Below, piece after piece: positions 27,153-35,964 of a stretch of DNA of 64,000 nucleotides. Each line of letters begins with the position of its first letter. Within the stretch, counting starts at the first letter, position 1. Below the pieces are notes generated by a model that made no database searches, was not told where the DNA came from, and worked only from the letters and a program-made list of their open reading frames with translations. The position numbers and the translations under genes were made by a program. Location of the stretch: assembly GCA_014649355.1 (NCBI GenBank), contig BMSW01000005.1, forward strand, positions 474,883 to 538,882, written 5' to 3'. Source of the DNA: Streptomyces althioticus. GTDB lineage: Bacteria; Actinomycetota; Actinomycetes; Streptomycetales; Streptomycetaceae.

Positions 27153-27804
27153 GCAGCTGCACGTACCCGCGCCTGCGGTCCCTTGGGGGCGCGGCGCGCC
27201 GACCGGACACCGGCCCGACGCCGGCGCTGACCATCGCCCTCGCGCGAGCCGACAGCGCCTCGGCTGCTCCACCCCCGCCCACGGGAACGCACCGCCCTGC
27301 GCGTCGGGACGAACGCACGAGCCGGCTACCGACCGGCCCCCAGCGCCGACAGCCGACCCGACACGAGCCCACACCGCCCGGCCGCTCCACACCCACCCAC
27401 GGGAAGCCACCGCCCTGCGGATCGGGACGAACGCACGAGCGGGTACCGACCGACCCCGGCGCCACGGCCGACCTGGCGCGAGCCGACAGCGCCTCGACTG
27501 CTCCACCCCCGCCCACGGGAACGCACCGCCCTGCGCGTCGGGGCGGGCGCGCGAACCTCCACCCCCGGCACGGGCCCGCCCGTCTCCCCCAGCGCCCGCG
27601 CCGTCCCGAGCCGCCGCGGCCTGGTCCTGGGCCGCTCCTGCCCCCGAGGCGCCCCGGCCCTGCAGATCGCGGCGTGCGCGCGGGGACACAGGCCGGGAGG
27701 CCTGCCGGAGGGCCGCACCGGCGGCGGCGTGACACCTCCAGGGACACACCGGCCCTGGAGGGCGCGATAGCGGCACAGATCGTCACCCCCGCGCGCCCCG
27801 TGGC
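27153..27804. repeat. Noncoding tandem repeat array, about 117-bp unit, three copies
   Basis: Units begin near 27242, 27361 and 27475 with (GC)GCGAGCC(GACAGCGCC) and contain CCCACGGGAACGCACCGCCCTGCG. Copies 1 and 3 are the closest, copy 2 more diverged. On the minus strand the repeats can be read as a repeated peptide, but no frame has a credible start, so I treat the stretch as noncoding. The 3' part holds the TetR terminator. Confidence 0.8.
27735..27761 (-). terminator. Terminator hairpin after the TetR gene
   Basis: CCTCCAGGG (27735-27743), nine-base spacer, CCCTGGAGG (27753-27761), 44 bases beyond the TetR stop on the minus strand. Confidence 0.6.
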
Positions 27805-28428
27805 TCAGAGCGCCCTGAGCGCCTGGGCCGTCGCGCGGGTCAGGCCGTCCAGGTAGCCCTTCGGCAGCTTCGGGCTGCGGATCACCACCGAGCGCCAGTA
27901 CAGGGGCCCGGAGATCAGGTCGAGGGCCAGGGTGTGGTCGACGCCGGCGCCGATCTCGCCCCGCTCCTGGGCCGCCGTGACGATGCCCCTGGCGACCCCG
28001 TCCTGGCCCTCCCGCAGGGCCTTCTGCACGGCCTCGGCGATCTCGGGGTTGCGGGCGGCCTCGGCCTGGAGGTCGGGGAGGATCTGCGAGGCGACGGGAT
28101 GGCGCAGGGCGCGCGAGGTGACCTCGTAGAGCAGGCGCAGGTCGCCCTCCAGGGAGCCGGTGTCCGGCGCGGGCAGGCCCTGGACGGCGAGCGCGGAGAC
28201 CACGTCGAGGACGACGTGCAGCTTGGAGCGCCAGCGACGGTAGACCGCGGTCTTGCCGACACCGGCACGGCGCGCGATGCCCTCGATCGACATGCGGGCG
28301 TAGCCGACGGCGGCGAGCTCCTCGAAGACGGCCGTCCGGATGGCCTCGGTGACGTCCTCGCGCAGGACGGCGGCCCCGGCGGGAGCCCGGCGGCGCGGAC
28401 GTGGCTCGGGCGCGTCGGCGTTCGTCAT
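27805..28428 (-). CDS. TetR-family transcriptional regulator
   Basis: 207 residues from ATG 28428 (MTNADAPEPRPRRR), with GGAG just upstream; ATG 28440 is possible. The helix-turn-helix is at about residues 22-70: AVFEELAAVGYARMSIEGIA, RRAGVGKTAVYRRW. The C-terminal ligand domain follows, of the type with a TetR_C tail (LDLISGPLYWRSVV). It is divergent from the TagG/TagH transporter genes, and a duplicated 25-bp site lies between them. It therefore probably represses itself and perhaps the exporter. The ligand is unknown. Confidence 0.88.
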   Translation of the reverse strand: MTNADAPEPRPRRRAPAGAAVLREDVTEAIRTAVFEELAAVGYARMSIEGIARRAGVGKTAVYRRWRSKLHVVLDVVSALAVQGLPAPDTGSLEGDLRLLYEVTSRALRHPVASQILPDLQAEAARNPEIAEAVQKALREGQDGVARGIVTAAQERGEIGAGVDHTLALDLISGPLYWRSVVIRSPKLPKGYLDGLTRATAQALRAL

Positions 28429-28454
28429 GCGCTCCAGCATAGGCCGCCCGCGTA

Positions 28455-28528
28455 GCGACGATACGGTTGCGTTCCGACGCGCATTCGACCTACGCTCGTC
28501 GACGCGACGATACGGTCCCGTTCCGACG
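28455..28528. promoter_or_regulatory. Duplicated operator-like site between TetR gene and tagG
   Basis: A 25-bp sequence GCGACGATACGGTnnCGTTC(CGACG) occurs at 28455-28479 and again at 28504-28528 with two differences, 49 bases apart. Inside each, CGATACG and CGTTCCG are imperfect inverted halves around GTTG/GTCC, as in TetR operators. Site A is 27 bases upstream of the regulator start; site B is 54 bases upstream of tagG. Binding is inferred. Confidence 0.65.
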
Positions 28529-28581
28529 TCAAGGACCGGAGCGACCGTCACCCCACCCCCCTCCTAGCGAAAGCAGCGGAT

Positions 28582-29511
28582 GTGAGTCAGGCACTCGACA
28601 CACCGCCCGCCGCGTCGGCGCGCCCGGAACCGCCCGAGACCGACCTCGCGGCCCTCGCCGCCCGGCACGGTCTCACGGTCAGCGGCGCCCGCCCGTCCCT
28701 CGGCGCGTACGTCCGTCAGCTGTGGGGGCGGCGGCACTTCATCCTGGCGTTCTCGCAGGCCAAGCTGACGGCCCAGTACAGCAAGGCGAAGCTGGGCCAG
28801 CTGTGGCAGGTGGCGACGCCGCTGCTGAACGCGGCCGTGTACTTCTTCATCTTCGGCCTGCTGCTCGGCGCCCGGCGCGGCATACCGAGCGACGTCTACG
28901 TGCCGTTCCTCGTGACGGGCGTCTTCGTCTTCACCTTCACGCAGAGCTCCGTCCTCGCGGGCGTGCGGGCGATCTCCGGCAACCTCGGACTGGTGCGCGC
29001 GCTGCACTTCCCGCGGGCGTCGCTGCCGATCTCGTTCGCGCTCCAGCAGCTCCAGCAGCTGCTGTTCTCGATGATCGTCCTGGTCGTCGTCATGATCGGG
29101 TTCCGCAGCTACCCGGACGCCTCCTGGCTGCTGGTGATCCCCGCGCTGACGCTGCAGTTCGTGTTCAACACCGGCCTCGCGCTGATCTTCGCGCGGATGG
29201 GCAGCAAGACCCCCGACCTGGCGCAGCTCATGCCGTTCGTGCTGCGGACCTGGATGTACGCGTCCGGCGTGATGTTCTCCATCCCCGCGATGCTGGAGGA
29301 CAAGAACGTCCCCGCCTGGCTGGCGGACGTCCTGCAGTGGAACCCGGCGGCGATCTACATGGACCTGGTGCGGTTCGCGCTGATCGACAAGTACGACTCG
29401 TCCTACCTGCCGCCGCACGTGTGGGCGTTCGCGCTGGGCTGGGCGGTGCTCGCCGGCGTGGTCGGCTTCGTCTACTTCTGGAAGGCAGAGGAGAGGTACG
29501 GCCGTGGCTGA
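28582..29511 (+). CDS. tagG: Wall teichoic acid/polysaccharide ABC exporter permease TagG-like
   Basis: 309 residues from GTG 28582. ABC-2-type permease: an amphipathic N-terminal stretch YVRQLWGRRHFILAFSQAKL leads into six helices (for example NAAVYFFIFGLLLGA, SMIVLVVVMIGF, WAFALGWAVLAGVVGFVYFW). QYSKAKLGQLWQVATPLLNA is the conserved cytoplasmic entry of the TagG/RfbA family. With the ATPase that follows, overlapping by eight bases, it should flip completed lipid-linked wall polymer across the membrane. Its presence in the middle of the glycopolymer cluster supports that role. The symbol is by homology. Confidence 0.9.
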   Translation: MSQALDTPPAASARPEPPETDLAALAARHGLTVSGARPSLGAYVRQLWGRRHFILAFSQAKLTAQYSKAKLGQLWQVATPLLNAAVYFFIFGLLLGARRGIPSDVYVPFLVTGVFVFTFTQSSVLAGVRAISGNLGLVRALHFPRASLPISFALQQLQQLLFSMIVLVVVMIGFRSYPDASWLLVIPALTLQFVFNTGLALIFARMGSKTPDLAQLMPFVLRTWMYASGVMFSIPAMLEDKNVPAWLADVLQWNPAAIYMDLVRFALIDKYDSSYLPPHVWAFALGWAVLAGVVGFVYFWKAEERYGRG

Positions 29512-30292
29512 CACCCCCCAGGACAGGAGGCCCACGGTCGTCGCCGACGGCGTCGACGTGGTCTACCGGGTCAACGGCACCGGTGCCGGACGCGGCACCG
29601 CGACCGCCGCGCTCAACCGCATGCTCCGCCGCAAGGAGACCGAGAAGGCGTCCGGCGTGCGCCGGGTGCACGCCGTGCGGAACGTGTCCTTCGTGGCGTA
29701 CCGCGGCGAGGCGATCGGCCTGATCGGCACCAACGGCTCCGGCAAGTCCACCCTGCTCAAGGCCGTCGCCGGACTGCTGCCGGTGGAGAACGGCAACATC
29801 TACACCGACGGCCAGCCGTCCCTGCTCGGCGTGAACGCGGCCCTGATGGCCGACCTCACCGGCGAGCGCAACGTGATGCTCGGCGGGCTCGCGATGGGCA
29901 TGTCCCGCGAGGAGGTGAAGGCGCGCTACCAGGACATCGTCGACTTCTCCGGGATCAACGAGAAGGGCGACTTCATCACCCTGCCGATGCGCACCTACTC
30001 CTCCGGCATGGCCGCCCGCCTGCGCTTCTCCATCGCCGCCGCCAAGGACCACGACGTGCTCCTCGTCGACGAGGCCCTCGCGACCGGCGACCGCTCCTTC
30101 CAGAAGCGCTCCGAGGCCCGCATCCGCGAGCTGCGCAAGCACGCCGGCACGGTGTTCCTGGTCAGCCACAACAACAAGTCGATCCGCGACACCTGCGACC
30201 GGGTGCTGTGGCTGGAGCGCGGCGAGCTGCGCATGGACGGGCCGACGGACGAGGTGCTCCGCGAGTACGAGAAGTTCACGGGCGCCCGCTAG
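29504..30292 (+). CDS. tagH: Wall teichoic acid/polysaccharide ABC exporter ATPase TagH-like
   Basis: 262 residues from GTG 29504, overlapping the tagG stop. Walker A GLIGTNGSGKST, signature YSSGM in RTYSSGMAARLRFSIAAA, Walker B DVLLVDEALATGD, and the switch SHNN all intact. An insertion between the first strands and Walker A (LNRMLRRKETEKASGVRRVH) is typical of TagH/Wzt-type exporters, which couple ATP hydrolysis to polymer export. No C-terminal carbohydrate-binding domain is present, so export probably does not need a capping mark. Confidence 0.93.
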   Translation: MADTPQDRRPTVVADGVDVVYRVNGTGAGRGTATAALNRMLRRKETEKASGVRRVHAVRNVSFVAYRGEAIGLIGTNGSGKSTLLKAVAGLLPVENGNIYTDGQPSLLGVNAALMADLTGERNVMLGGLAMGMSREEVKARYQDIVDFSGINEKGDFITLPMRTYSSGMAARLRFSIAAAKDHDVLLVDEALATGDRSFQKRSEARIRELRKHAGTVFLVSHNNKSIRDTCDRVLWLERGELRMDGPTDEVLREYEKFTGAR

Positions 30293-30426
30293 CAGATCCG
30301 GCGCGGCTCCGGCGAGCGCCGTTCGGGTGGACCTCGCGCGGACCGATTCGCCCTGTTGGTGTCACTATGACTGGATAGCGACCGACGGGACCGTCCGCGC
30401 CGACGAGCAGCCGAAGGAGCCCCGTG

Positions 30427-32622
30427 ATGCCCCAGCTCAGCGTCATCGTCCACGGGCCGAACACCCAGGACCACCTGACCGGCCTGCTCGACTCGCTCGT
30501 CGCCCACCCGCTGCCGGACGTGGAGGTCGTCGTCGCCGCCGTCGGCGACTGGGCCCGGGAGACGGCCGGGCTCCACGCCCCGCAGCTCCAGGTGGTCCCG
30601 CTGCCCGACGGCACCTCCGACGCGGCGGCGAGAGCGGCGGGGGCCGCGCGGGCCACGGGCCGCTGGCTGCACTTCGTCCGCGCCAAGGACGGCCTCCCGC
30701 CCGGCAGCTCCCGCACCGTCGCCGAACGCACCGCCGAACTGCCCGACGGCGTCGACGTCCTCCTCCTGGACCATCTGCGCAGCACCTGGCGCAGCTCCGC
30801 GCTCCCCTCGGCGGACGGCCCCCTCCTCGCCCGCGCCGGACGCACCGAGCCCGCCCTCGCCGACAGCGCCTACTTGCTGCGTCTCACCCCGCTGCTCGGC
30901 ACCCGCGTGCTGCGCGCCGGCTTCTGGCGGGCCCACGAGGACCACCTCACCACCGACGACGAGCCCCGCGCCGCCCTCGCCGCCCTGCTGCTCGCCGGCC
31001 GCGTCTCCTGCCTGCCGCACATCGCCTACGAGGACCGGCGGCTGCGTCCCGCGAGCCTCCCGCCCGTCACCCCCGAGCAGCACCTCGCCGTCGTCGACCG
31101 CTACGAGGCCCTGCTCGACCTCGCCCAGGACCGGCCCGCCGTCCACACCGTGCTCTACGAGATCATGGTGCGCGACTGCCTGCGCACCTTCGCCCGCGGC
31201 GCCGTGCCCGAGCCGGCCGCCCGGGAGTTCTTCCTGCGGGCCGGATCCGCCGCCGTGCGCCGTCGCCCCGAGGGGTACCGCCGTCCCGGCGGCCCGGAGG
31301 GCGTGCGCCGCTCACTGCTGGAGGAGGGCGCCTACACCCGCTACCGCGCCTTCCAGGCCGCCAACCACGCCCGCCGCGCCGTGCGGTCCACGGTGCGCGC
31401 CGGACGGCGGCAGGCGGGCGCCCTGGTCCGCGACCACCAGTACCGCGCGGCGCTGCGCCGTCCCGTCGACCCGCACCTCGCGGTGTTCTCCGCCTACTGG
31501 AGCCGCGGCGTCGCCTGCAACCCGGCCGCGATCGCCGCGAAGCTTGCCGAGCTGGCCCCGCACGTCCACCCGGTGTGGGTGGTGACCGCGCGCAACGCGG
31601 CCCTGCTGCCGCCCGGCACCGACCACGTGGTCCCCGGCACCCGCCGCTACTGGGAGGCGCTCGCCACGGCGAAGTACCTCGTCAACAACGTCAACTTCCC
31701 GAACGCGGTGGTCAAACGCCCCGAAGCGGTGCATGTGCAGACCCATCACGGCACCCCGCTCAAGCGCATGGGCCTCGACCAGATGGCCTACCCGGCCGCC
31801 GCGCAGGGGCTGGACTTCGACGCCCTGCTGGAGCGCGTCGACAAGTGGGACTACAGCGTCTCCGCCAACAGCCACACCACCCGCATGTGGGAGCGCGCCT
31901 ACCCCTCCCGGTACGTCTCCCTCGACCACGGCTATCCGCGCAACGACGTGTACTACACGGCCGGCCCCGACGAGGTGCGCGCGGTCCGCGAGCGGCTCGG
32001 CATCGCCCCCGGCCGCCGGGCCGTCCTCTACGCGCCCACCCACCGCGACTACGAGGCCGGCTGGACCCCGCGCCTGGACCTCGCCGCGCTCGCGGACCGG
32101 CTCGGCGAGGACACCGTCCTGCTGGTGCGCGCCCACTACTTCTACGACTCCGGCCTCTCCCCGCTGGCCGGGCTGCGCCGCTCCGGACGCGTGATCGACG
32201 TGTCGTCGTACGACCCGGTCGAGGAGCTGTGCCTGGCCGCGGACGCGCTGGTCACGGACTACTCGTCGATCATGTTCGACTACGCCAACCTGGACCGCCC
32301 GATCGTGATCCACGCCGACGACTGGGAGACGTACCGCACCACGCGCGGGGTGTACTTCGACCTGATGGCCGAGGCGCCGGGGCCGGTCGCGCGCACGCAG
32401 GACGACCTGACCGAGATCCTCGCCACCGACGCCTGGCGCGACGAGGGCGCGGCGAAGGCGCGGGCCGCGTTCCGCCGCCGGTTCTGCGAGTTCGACGACG
32501 GCCGGGCCGCCGAGCGGGTCGTGCGCCGGGTGTTCCTCGGCGAGGACGAGGCGTCCCTGCCCCCGGTGCTGCCGCCGGAGGAGCGCACCCCGGCGCCGGC
32601 CCCCCAGGAGGTGACCGCGTGA
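30427..32622 (+). CDS. TagF-like CDP-glycerol glycerophosphotransferase with a degenerate GT2 N-domain
   Basis: 731 residues from ATG 30427, seven bases after AAGGAG (the adjacent GTG 30424 is too close). The N-domain (1-300) keeps the GT2 outline, MPQLSVIVHGP and DLTGLLDSL-type helices, but both acidic motifs are lost: VVAAVGDWAR replaces VDDxSxD and HFVRAKDGL (82-90) replaces FLDSDDTL. Sugar transfer is therefore unlikely. The C-domain (about 350-715) is intact: VQTHHGTPLKRMG (His441), YAPTHRDYEAG, VRAHYFYDSG, TDYSSIMFDYANLDRPI. It should polymerise polyol phosphate. Its motif losses are the mirror image of those in the 14664 paralog. It is followed at once by a GT2 gene. Confidence 0.88.
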   Translation: MPQLSVIVHGPNTQDHLTGLLDSLVAHPLPDVEVVVAAVGDWARETAGLHAPQLQVVPLPDGTSDAAARAAGAARATGRWLHFVRAKDGLPPGSSRTVAERTAELPDGVDVLLLDHLRSTWRSSALPSADGPLLARAGRTEPALADSAYLLRLTPLLGTRVLRAGFWRAHEDHLTTDDEPRAALAALLLAGRVSCLPHIAYEDRRLRPASLPPVTPEQHLAVVDRYEALLDLAQDRPAVHTVLYEIMVRDCLRTFARGAVPEPAAREFFLRAGSAAVRRRPEGYRRPGGPEGVRRSLLEEGAYTRYRAFQAANHARRAVRSTVRAGRRQAGALVRDHQYRAALRRPVDPHLAVFSAYWSRGVACNPAAIAAKLAELAPHVHPVWVVTARNAALLPPGTDHVVPGTRRYWEALATAKYLVNNVNFPNAVVKRPEAVHVQTHHGTPLKRMGLDQMAYPAAAQGLDFDALLERVDKWDYSVSANSHTTRMWERAYPSRYVSLDHGYPRNDVYYTAGPDEVRAVRERLGIAPGRRAVLYAPTHRDYEAGWTPRLDLAALADRLGEDTVLLVRAHYFYDSGLSPLAGLRRSGRVIDVSSYDPVEELCLAADALVTDYSSIMFDYANLDRPIVIHADDWETYRTTRGVYFDLMAEAPGPVARTQDDLTEILATDAWRDEGAAKARAAFRRRFCEFDDGRAAERVVRRVFLGEDEASLPPVLPPEERTPAPAPQEVTA

Positions 32623-34298
32623 TGTCCACGTCCCGGCTCCCCGACGTCACCGTCACGGTGATCGTGCACAACGACGCCGGACGGCTGCCCCGCGCCGTGC
32701 GCTCCGTGTGCCGCCAGACCCACCGCGACCTGGAGGTCGTCATCAGCGACGACCACTCCACGGACGACACCCCCCGGGTGGCGCGGGAGCTGGCGGCCTC
32801 CGACCCGCGCGTGCGGTACCTGCGGCTGCCGGAGAACAGCGGCGGATGCAGCGCCCCGCGCAACCGTGCCCTGGAGATCGCCCGGGCGCCGTACCTGATG
32901 TTCCTCGACAGCGACGACGAGCTGCCGGAGGGGGCGGTCGCCGCCCTGCTGGCCGCGCACCGCGAGCGGGAGATCGACTTCGCGATGGGCGCGGTGCGCC
33001 GGATCCGGGTGGACACCGGGCGCCGCTCCACGTGGATGCCGCACCTGGTGGGCGAGCGCCGCACCCTGGACGGCATCGAGGACGACCCGCGGCTGTTCTT
33101 CGAGCACCTGGCGACCAGCAAGATGTACGCCCGCGCCTTCCTCGACCGGCACGCGCTGCGCTTCCCGGAGGGCATCCACTACGAGGACCAGCTCTTCTCG
33201 GCGCAGGCCTACTGCCTGGCGGAGCGCTTCACGATCGTCCCCGAGCCGGTCTACCTCTGGTACATAGCCCCCTACGTGAGCTCGGACGCCGCGTCCATAT
33301 CCAACCAGCGGCACCTGATCGGCAACGTCCGCGACCGGATCCATGTGCAGCGGCTGATCGACGCGTTCCTGGCGGAGAGCGGGCACGAGGGGCTGCGCGA
33401 GGACAAGGACCACAAGTTCCTCAAGCACGACTTCCGGATGTACGCGGGCGACCTGCCGTACCGGGACGAGGAGTGGCTCGCCGCCTTCGCCGACGAGGTG
33501 AACCCGTACCTGGAGACGCTGGCCCCCGGTGCCCACGCGCGGCTGCCCCGCGCGGAGCGGGTGGTGCTCCAGCTGGTCCGTGACCGCCGCCTGCCGGAGG
33601 CCGCGCTCGCCGCGCGGGGGCTGGGGTACGGCGTCGCCCCGAGGCGGCTCGCCGCCGACGCGGACGGCCGGGTCTACTGGGGCGACCGTGTGCCGGACGG
33701 CGTGGGCGCCCGCCGCGAGCTGGACCTGACCGAGCTGGAGCCGGACACCCGCCCCTTCCCCGGCGCGCTGTTCCGGCACGAGATCACCGGGATCGCCCCT
33801 GTCCCCGGGGGCGGCGCCCGGGTGGACCTCACCGTGCGCACCTACGACCCGGCGCTGCGCCTCCCCGTCGGCCCGCAGCGGGCGAGCCTGGTGATCTCCC
33901 CGGGCCGGCGCCGCCTCACCGTGCCGTTCCGCCTGGACCCGGTGCGGCCCGGCGTGTTCGAGGGGACGGTACGGCTGGACCTGGCCGGGGCACGGCTGCC
34001 GCTGGGCGGGTTCTCAGGGATCCGGCACCCGCTGGTCCGGCTCTCCGGCGGCGGCCAGAGCAACCAGGCGCTGCTGCTGGCGCCCCTGCGGTTCCCGCCG
34101 CTGACCGCCCGCGTCCCCTACCGCTCCGGCGCCGCCCCGCACCAGGTCACCGTCGAACCGGAGGGACACAACCCGGGCCGCCTCCAGGTCCGCTGGGAAC
34201 CGGCCGGCGTCCCCGCCGCCCTCCGCCCGGTCACCGCCCGCCTGATCCACCCGCGCCTGCGCCGGGCGGTCCAACTGGTGGCGAGCGCCCTCCGCTGA
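32622..34298 (+). CDS. GT2 family glycosyltransferase with C-terminal beta-rich domain
   Basis: 558 residues from ATG 32622, which overlaps the preceding TGA; AGGAGG lies at 32606-32611. GT2 motifs are complete: VTVIVHNDAGRLPRAVRSVC, VISDDHSTDD, NSGGCSAPRNRALE, FLDSDDELPEG, and HYEDQLFSAQ. The C-terminal third (about 390-558) is strand-rich and ends with two beta repeats (VRLSGGGQSNQALLLAPLRF). It shares the two-domain plan and the NSGGC-PRN motif with the enzyme at 25542. Coupling to the TagF-like gene suggests joint polymer synthesis. The gene converges on the membrane-protein gene 17 bases away. Confidence 0.87.
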   Translation: MSTSRLPDVTVTVIVHNDAGRLPRAVRSVCRQTHRDLEVVISDDHSTDDTPRVARELAASDPRVRYLRLPENSGGCSAPRNRALEIARAPYLMFLDSDDELPEGAVAALLAAHREREIDFAMGAVRRIRVDTGRRSTWMPHLVGERRTLDGIEDDPRLFFEHLATSKMYARAFLDRHALRFPEGIHYEDQLFSAQAYCLAERFTIVPEPVYLWYIAPYVSSDAASISNQRHLIGNVRDRIHVQRLIDAFLAESGHEGLREDKDHKFLKHDFRMYAGDLPYRDEEWLAAFADEVNPYLETLAPGAHARLPRAERVVLQLVRDRRLPEAALAARGLGYGVAPRRLAADADGRVYWGDRVPDGVGARRELDLTELEPDTRPFPGALFRHEITGIAPVPGGGARVDLTVRTYDPALRLPVGPQRASLVISPGRRRLTVPFRLDPVRPGVFEGTVRLDLAGARLPLGGFSGIRHPLVRLSGGGQSNQALLLAPLRFPPLTARVPYRSGAAPHQVTVEPEGHNPGRLQVRWEPAGVPAALRPVTARLIHPRLRRAVQLVASALR

Positions 34299-34314
34299 CG
34301 CACCCCCGCCCGGC

Positions 34315-35835
34315 TCACGGCACCGCGTACAGCACCTCCCCGCGTGGTCCCCGGGCCACCGGACGCAGCGCGGGGTCGTCCAGTGCGCCACGGCGGTCCA
34401 GCACCCAGCGCACCTCGTACTCCCGCTCGGTGCGCCGCCGCTCGGCCGGGGAGGTGCCCGTGGCGAAGTACGCCTCCGTGGCGGCCGTGCGGCGCTTCTC
34501 GTCGGCGAGGAAGAAGTCCGGGTAGCCGGGCGCGACCGTGTAGGGGCCGTAGGCGGGCACCTGACGGGCGACCCGGCCCTCGGCCATGACGACGTCGCCG
34601 TACCGCACCCAGCGGGTGATCCAGCCGTACCCCGGCCACGGCCGCCGGTACTTCTCCGCGACCGGGCCCGGCAGCGCGTCGGCCGGGACGACGTATCCGA
34701 GGGTGCCCGCCTGCGCCCAGGCACCGGCCAGCAGCGCCCCGGCGAGCAGCACGGCCCACAGCGACCGCACACACCGCGACCCCGCCCCCACCACCGCGAG
34801 CGCCGCCGCGAGCTGCGCCGGGATCACCGCCGCCGGCAGGGCCCGCGCCCAGGAATAGTGCCCGGTGACCCGGCCCGCCGCGACGGCCAGCACCCCCAGG
34901 GCGCAGAACACCACCAGCGGGTCCCGGTGGTCGCGCCGCCACCGCCCCACCAGCGCGGCCACCCCGAGCAGCACCAGCCCGAACCGCGCCGCCGGGTGCG
35001 CGTACAGCACCCGGTGCACCGTCTCCAGCCCGTCCGCGGCGTCCGCCAGCGCGAAGAAGTCGTAGTACGGCCACGCCCCCAGCACCAACACGCCCAGCAG
35101 AAGCGCACCGCCGAGCCGGGGCCACACCGCGCGCCCGGGACGCGTCGCGGCCACCGTGGCGGCCGCCCCGGCCGTGGCCACCACCCCGGAGAACTGGTGG
35201 CAGAGGAGGATCACCGCCCACAGCACGCCCAGCCCCAGCCACACCCCCCACCCGGCCGGCCGGCGCAGCGCCCCGCTCAGCCAGGTCCAGAAGTGGAAGG
35301 CAAGCCCCAGCGTGAAGGTGCTCGGGTACGCCGCCGTCAGGGCCAGCGAGTGCAGCCCGGTGAACCCGCTCCACAGCAGGGGCTCGGTGCCCCACAGGAA
35401 CAGCAGGGACAGCAGCGCGAGCACGGGCGCGGCCGGGTGCGCGCTCAGCGTCCGCACGTACCGCCACACGCCCGTGACCAGCAGCGCCAGTCCGGCCGCC
35501 GCGGCGAGCCGCAGCACCACGAACACGTCCAGGCCGCTCGCCCTCGCCACACCGCCGAGCACCAGCGTCCACGGCGAGTAGTACGGGCTCGGGGTGTTCG
35601 CGTCGACCAGCGGGTTGCCGGGGGCGAGCGGGGCGTGCCGCAGCCGCTGCACGGTGGCCGCGTGGATGCCCAGGTCGCCCATCCACGGCAGCCGTACGAC
35701 GACCAGGGTCAGCAGGAGGAGGACGAGCCCGGTGACGCCCATGGCCAGGACCCGGCCGACGGCGGCCGGGCGGAGCCCGGAGCGGCGCGTACCGGTCTCC
35801 CCGGACACCCCGGACGGCGAGGATCGGACAGTCAC
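34315..35835 (-). CDS. Polytopic membrane protein, paralog of the one at 22855-24474
   Basis: 506 residues. Helix 1 is VLAMGVTGLVLLLLTLVVVR, followed by an extracytoplasmic loop with DLGIHAATVQRLRHAPLAPG and PSPYYSPWTLVLG, then about nine helices and a C-terminal soluble part. The loop motifs match the paralog at 22855 (DAGQHAAVVERL, GSPYYSPYAVAQG). Acidic residues in the first loop followed by many helices are the layout of GT-C glycosyltransferases using lipid-linked sugars, which would place sugar addition outside the membrane after export. The two paralogs bracket the glycopolymer locus. No family name can be given with certainty. Confidence 0.75.
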   Translation of the reverse strand: MTVRSSPSGVSGETGTRRSGLRPAAVGRVLAMGVTGLVLLLLTLVVVRLPWMGDLGIHAATVQRLRHAPLAPGNPLVDANTPSPYYSPWTLVLGGVARASGLDVFVVLRLAAAAGLALLVTGVWRYVRTLSAHPAAPVLALLSLLFLWGTEPLLWSGFTGLHSLALTAAYPSTFTLGLAFHFWTWLSGALRRPAGWGVWLGLGVLWAVILLCHQFSGVVATAGAAATVAATRPGRAVWPRLGGALLLGVLVLGAWPYYDFFALADAADGLETVHRVLYAHPAARFGLVLLGVAALVGRWRRDHRDPLVVFCALGVLAVAAGRVTGHYSWARALPAAVIPAQLAAALAVVGAGSRCVRSLWAVLLAGALLAGAWAQAGTLGYVVPADALPGPVAEKYRRPWPGYGWITRWVRYGDVVMAEGRVARQVPAYGPYTVAPGYPDFFLADEKRRTAATEAYFATGTSPAERRRTEREYEVRWVLDRRGALDDPALRPVARGPRGEVLYAVP

Positions 35836-35909
35836 AGGGGAGCCCTATCCCGTCACGGGGCCGTCCCCACGGGTCCGCCGCGGATTCCCGCCCAACGCAC
35901 CACAACGCG

Positions 35910-35950
35910 CGAGGGGCGCCCCGGACCGTGACGGTCCCGGACGCCCCTCG
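35910..35950 (-). terminator. Terminator of the glutamate dehydrogenase gene
   Basis: 18-bp inverted repeat with two mismatches, CGAGGGGCGCCCCGGACC at 35910-35927 and its near-complement at 35933-35950, five-base loop. It starts 15 bases after the stop. Confidence 0.8.
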
Positions 35951-35964
35951 ACGGGTCCGGTGCG

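Noticed and set aside
26983..27786. Minus-strand repeat-rich frame in the 27153-27804 gap, encoding repeated AGRCVPVGGGGA peptides
   Set aside because: The peptide repeat simply reflects the DNA repeat. Frames in the other phases are equally long, and no start signal exists.
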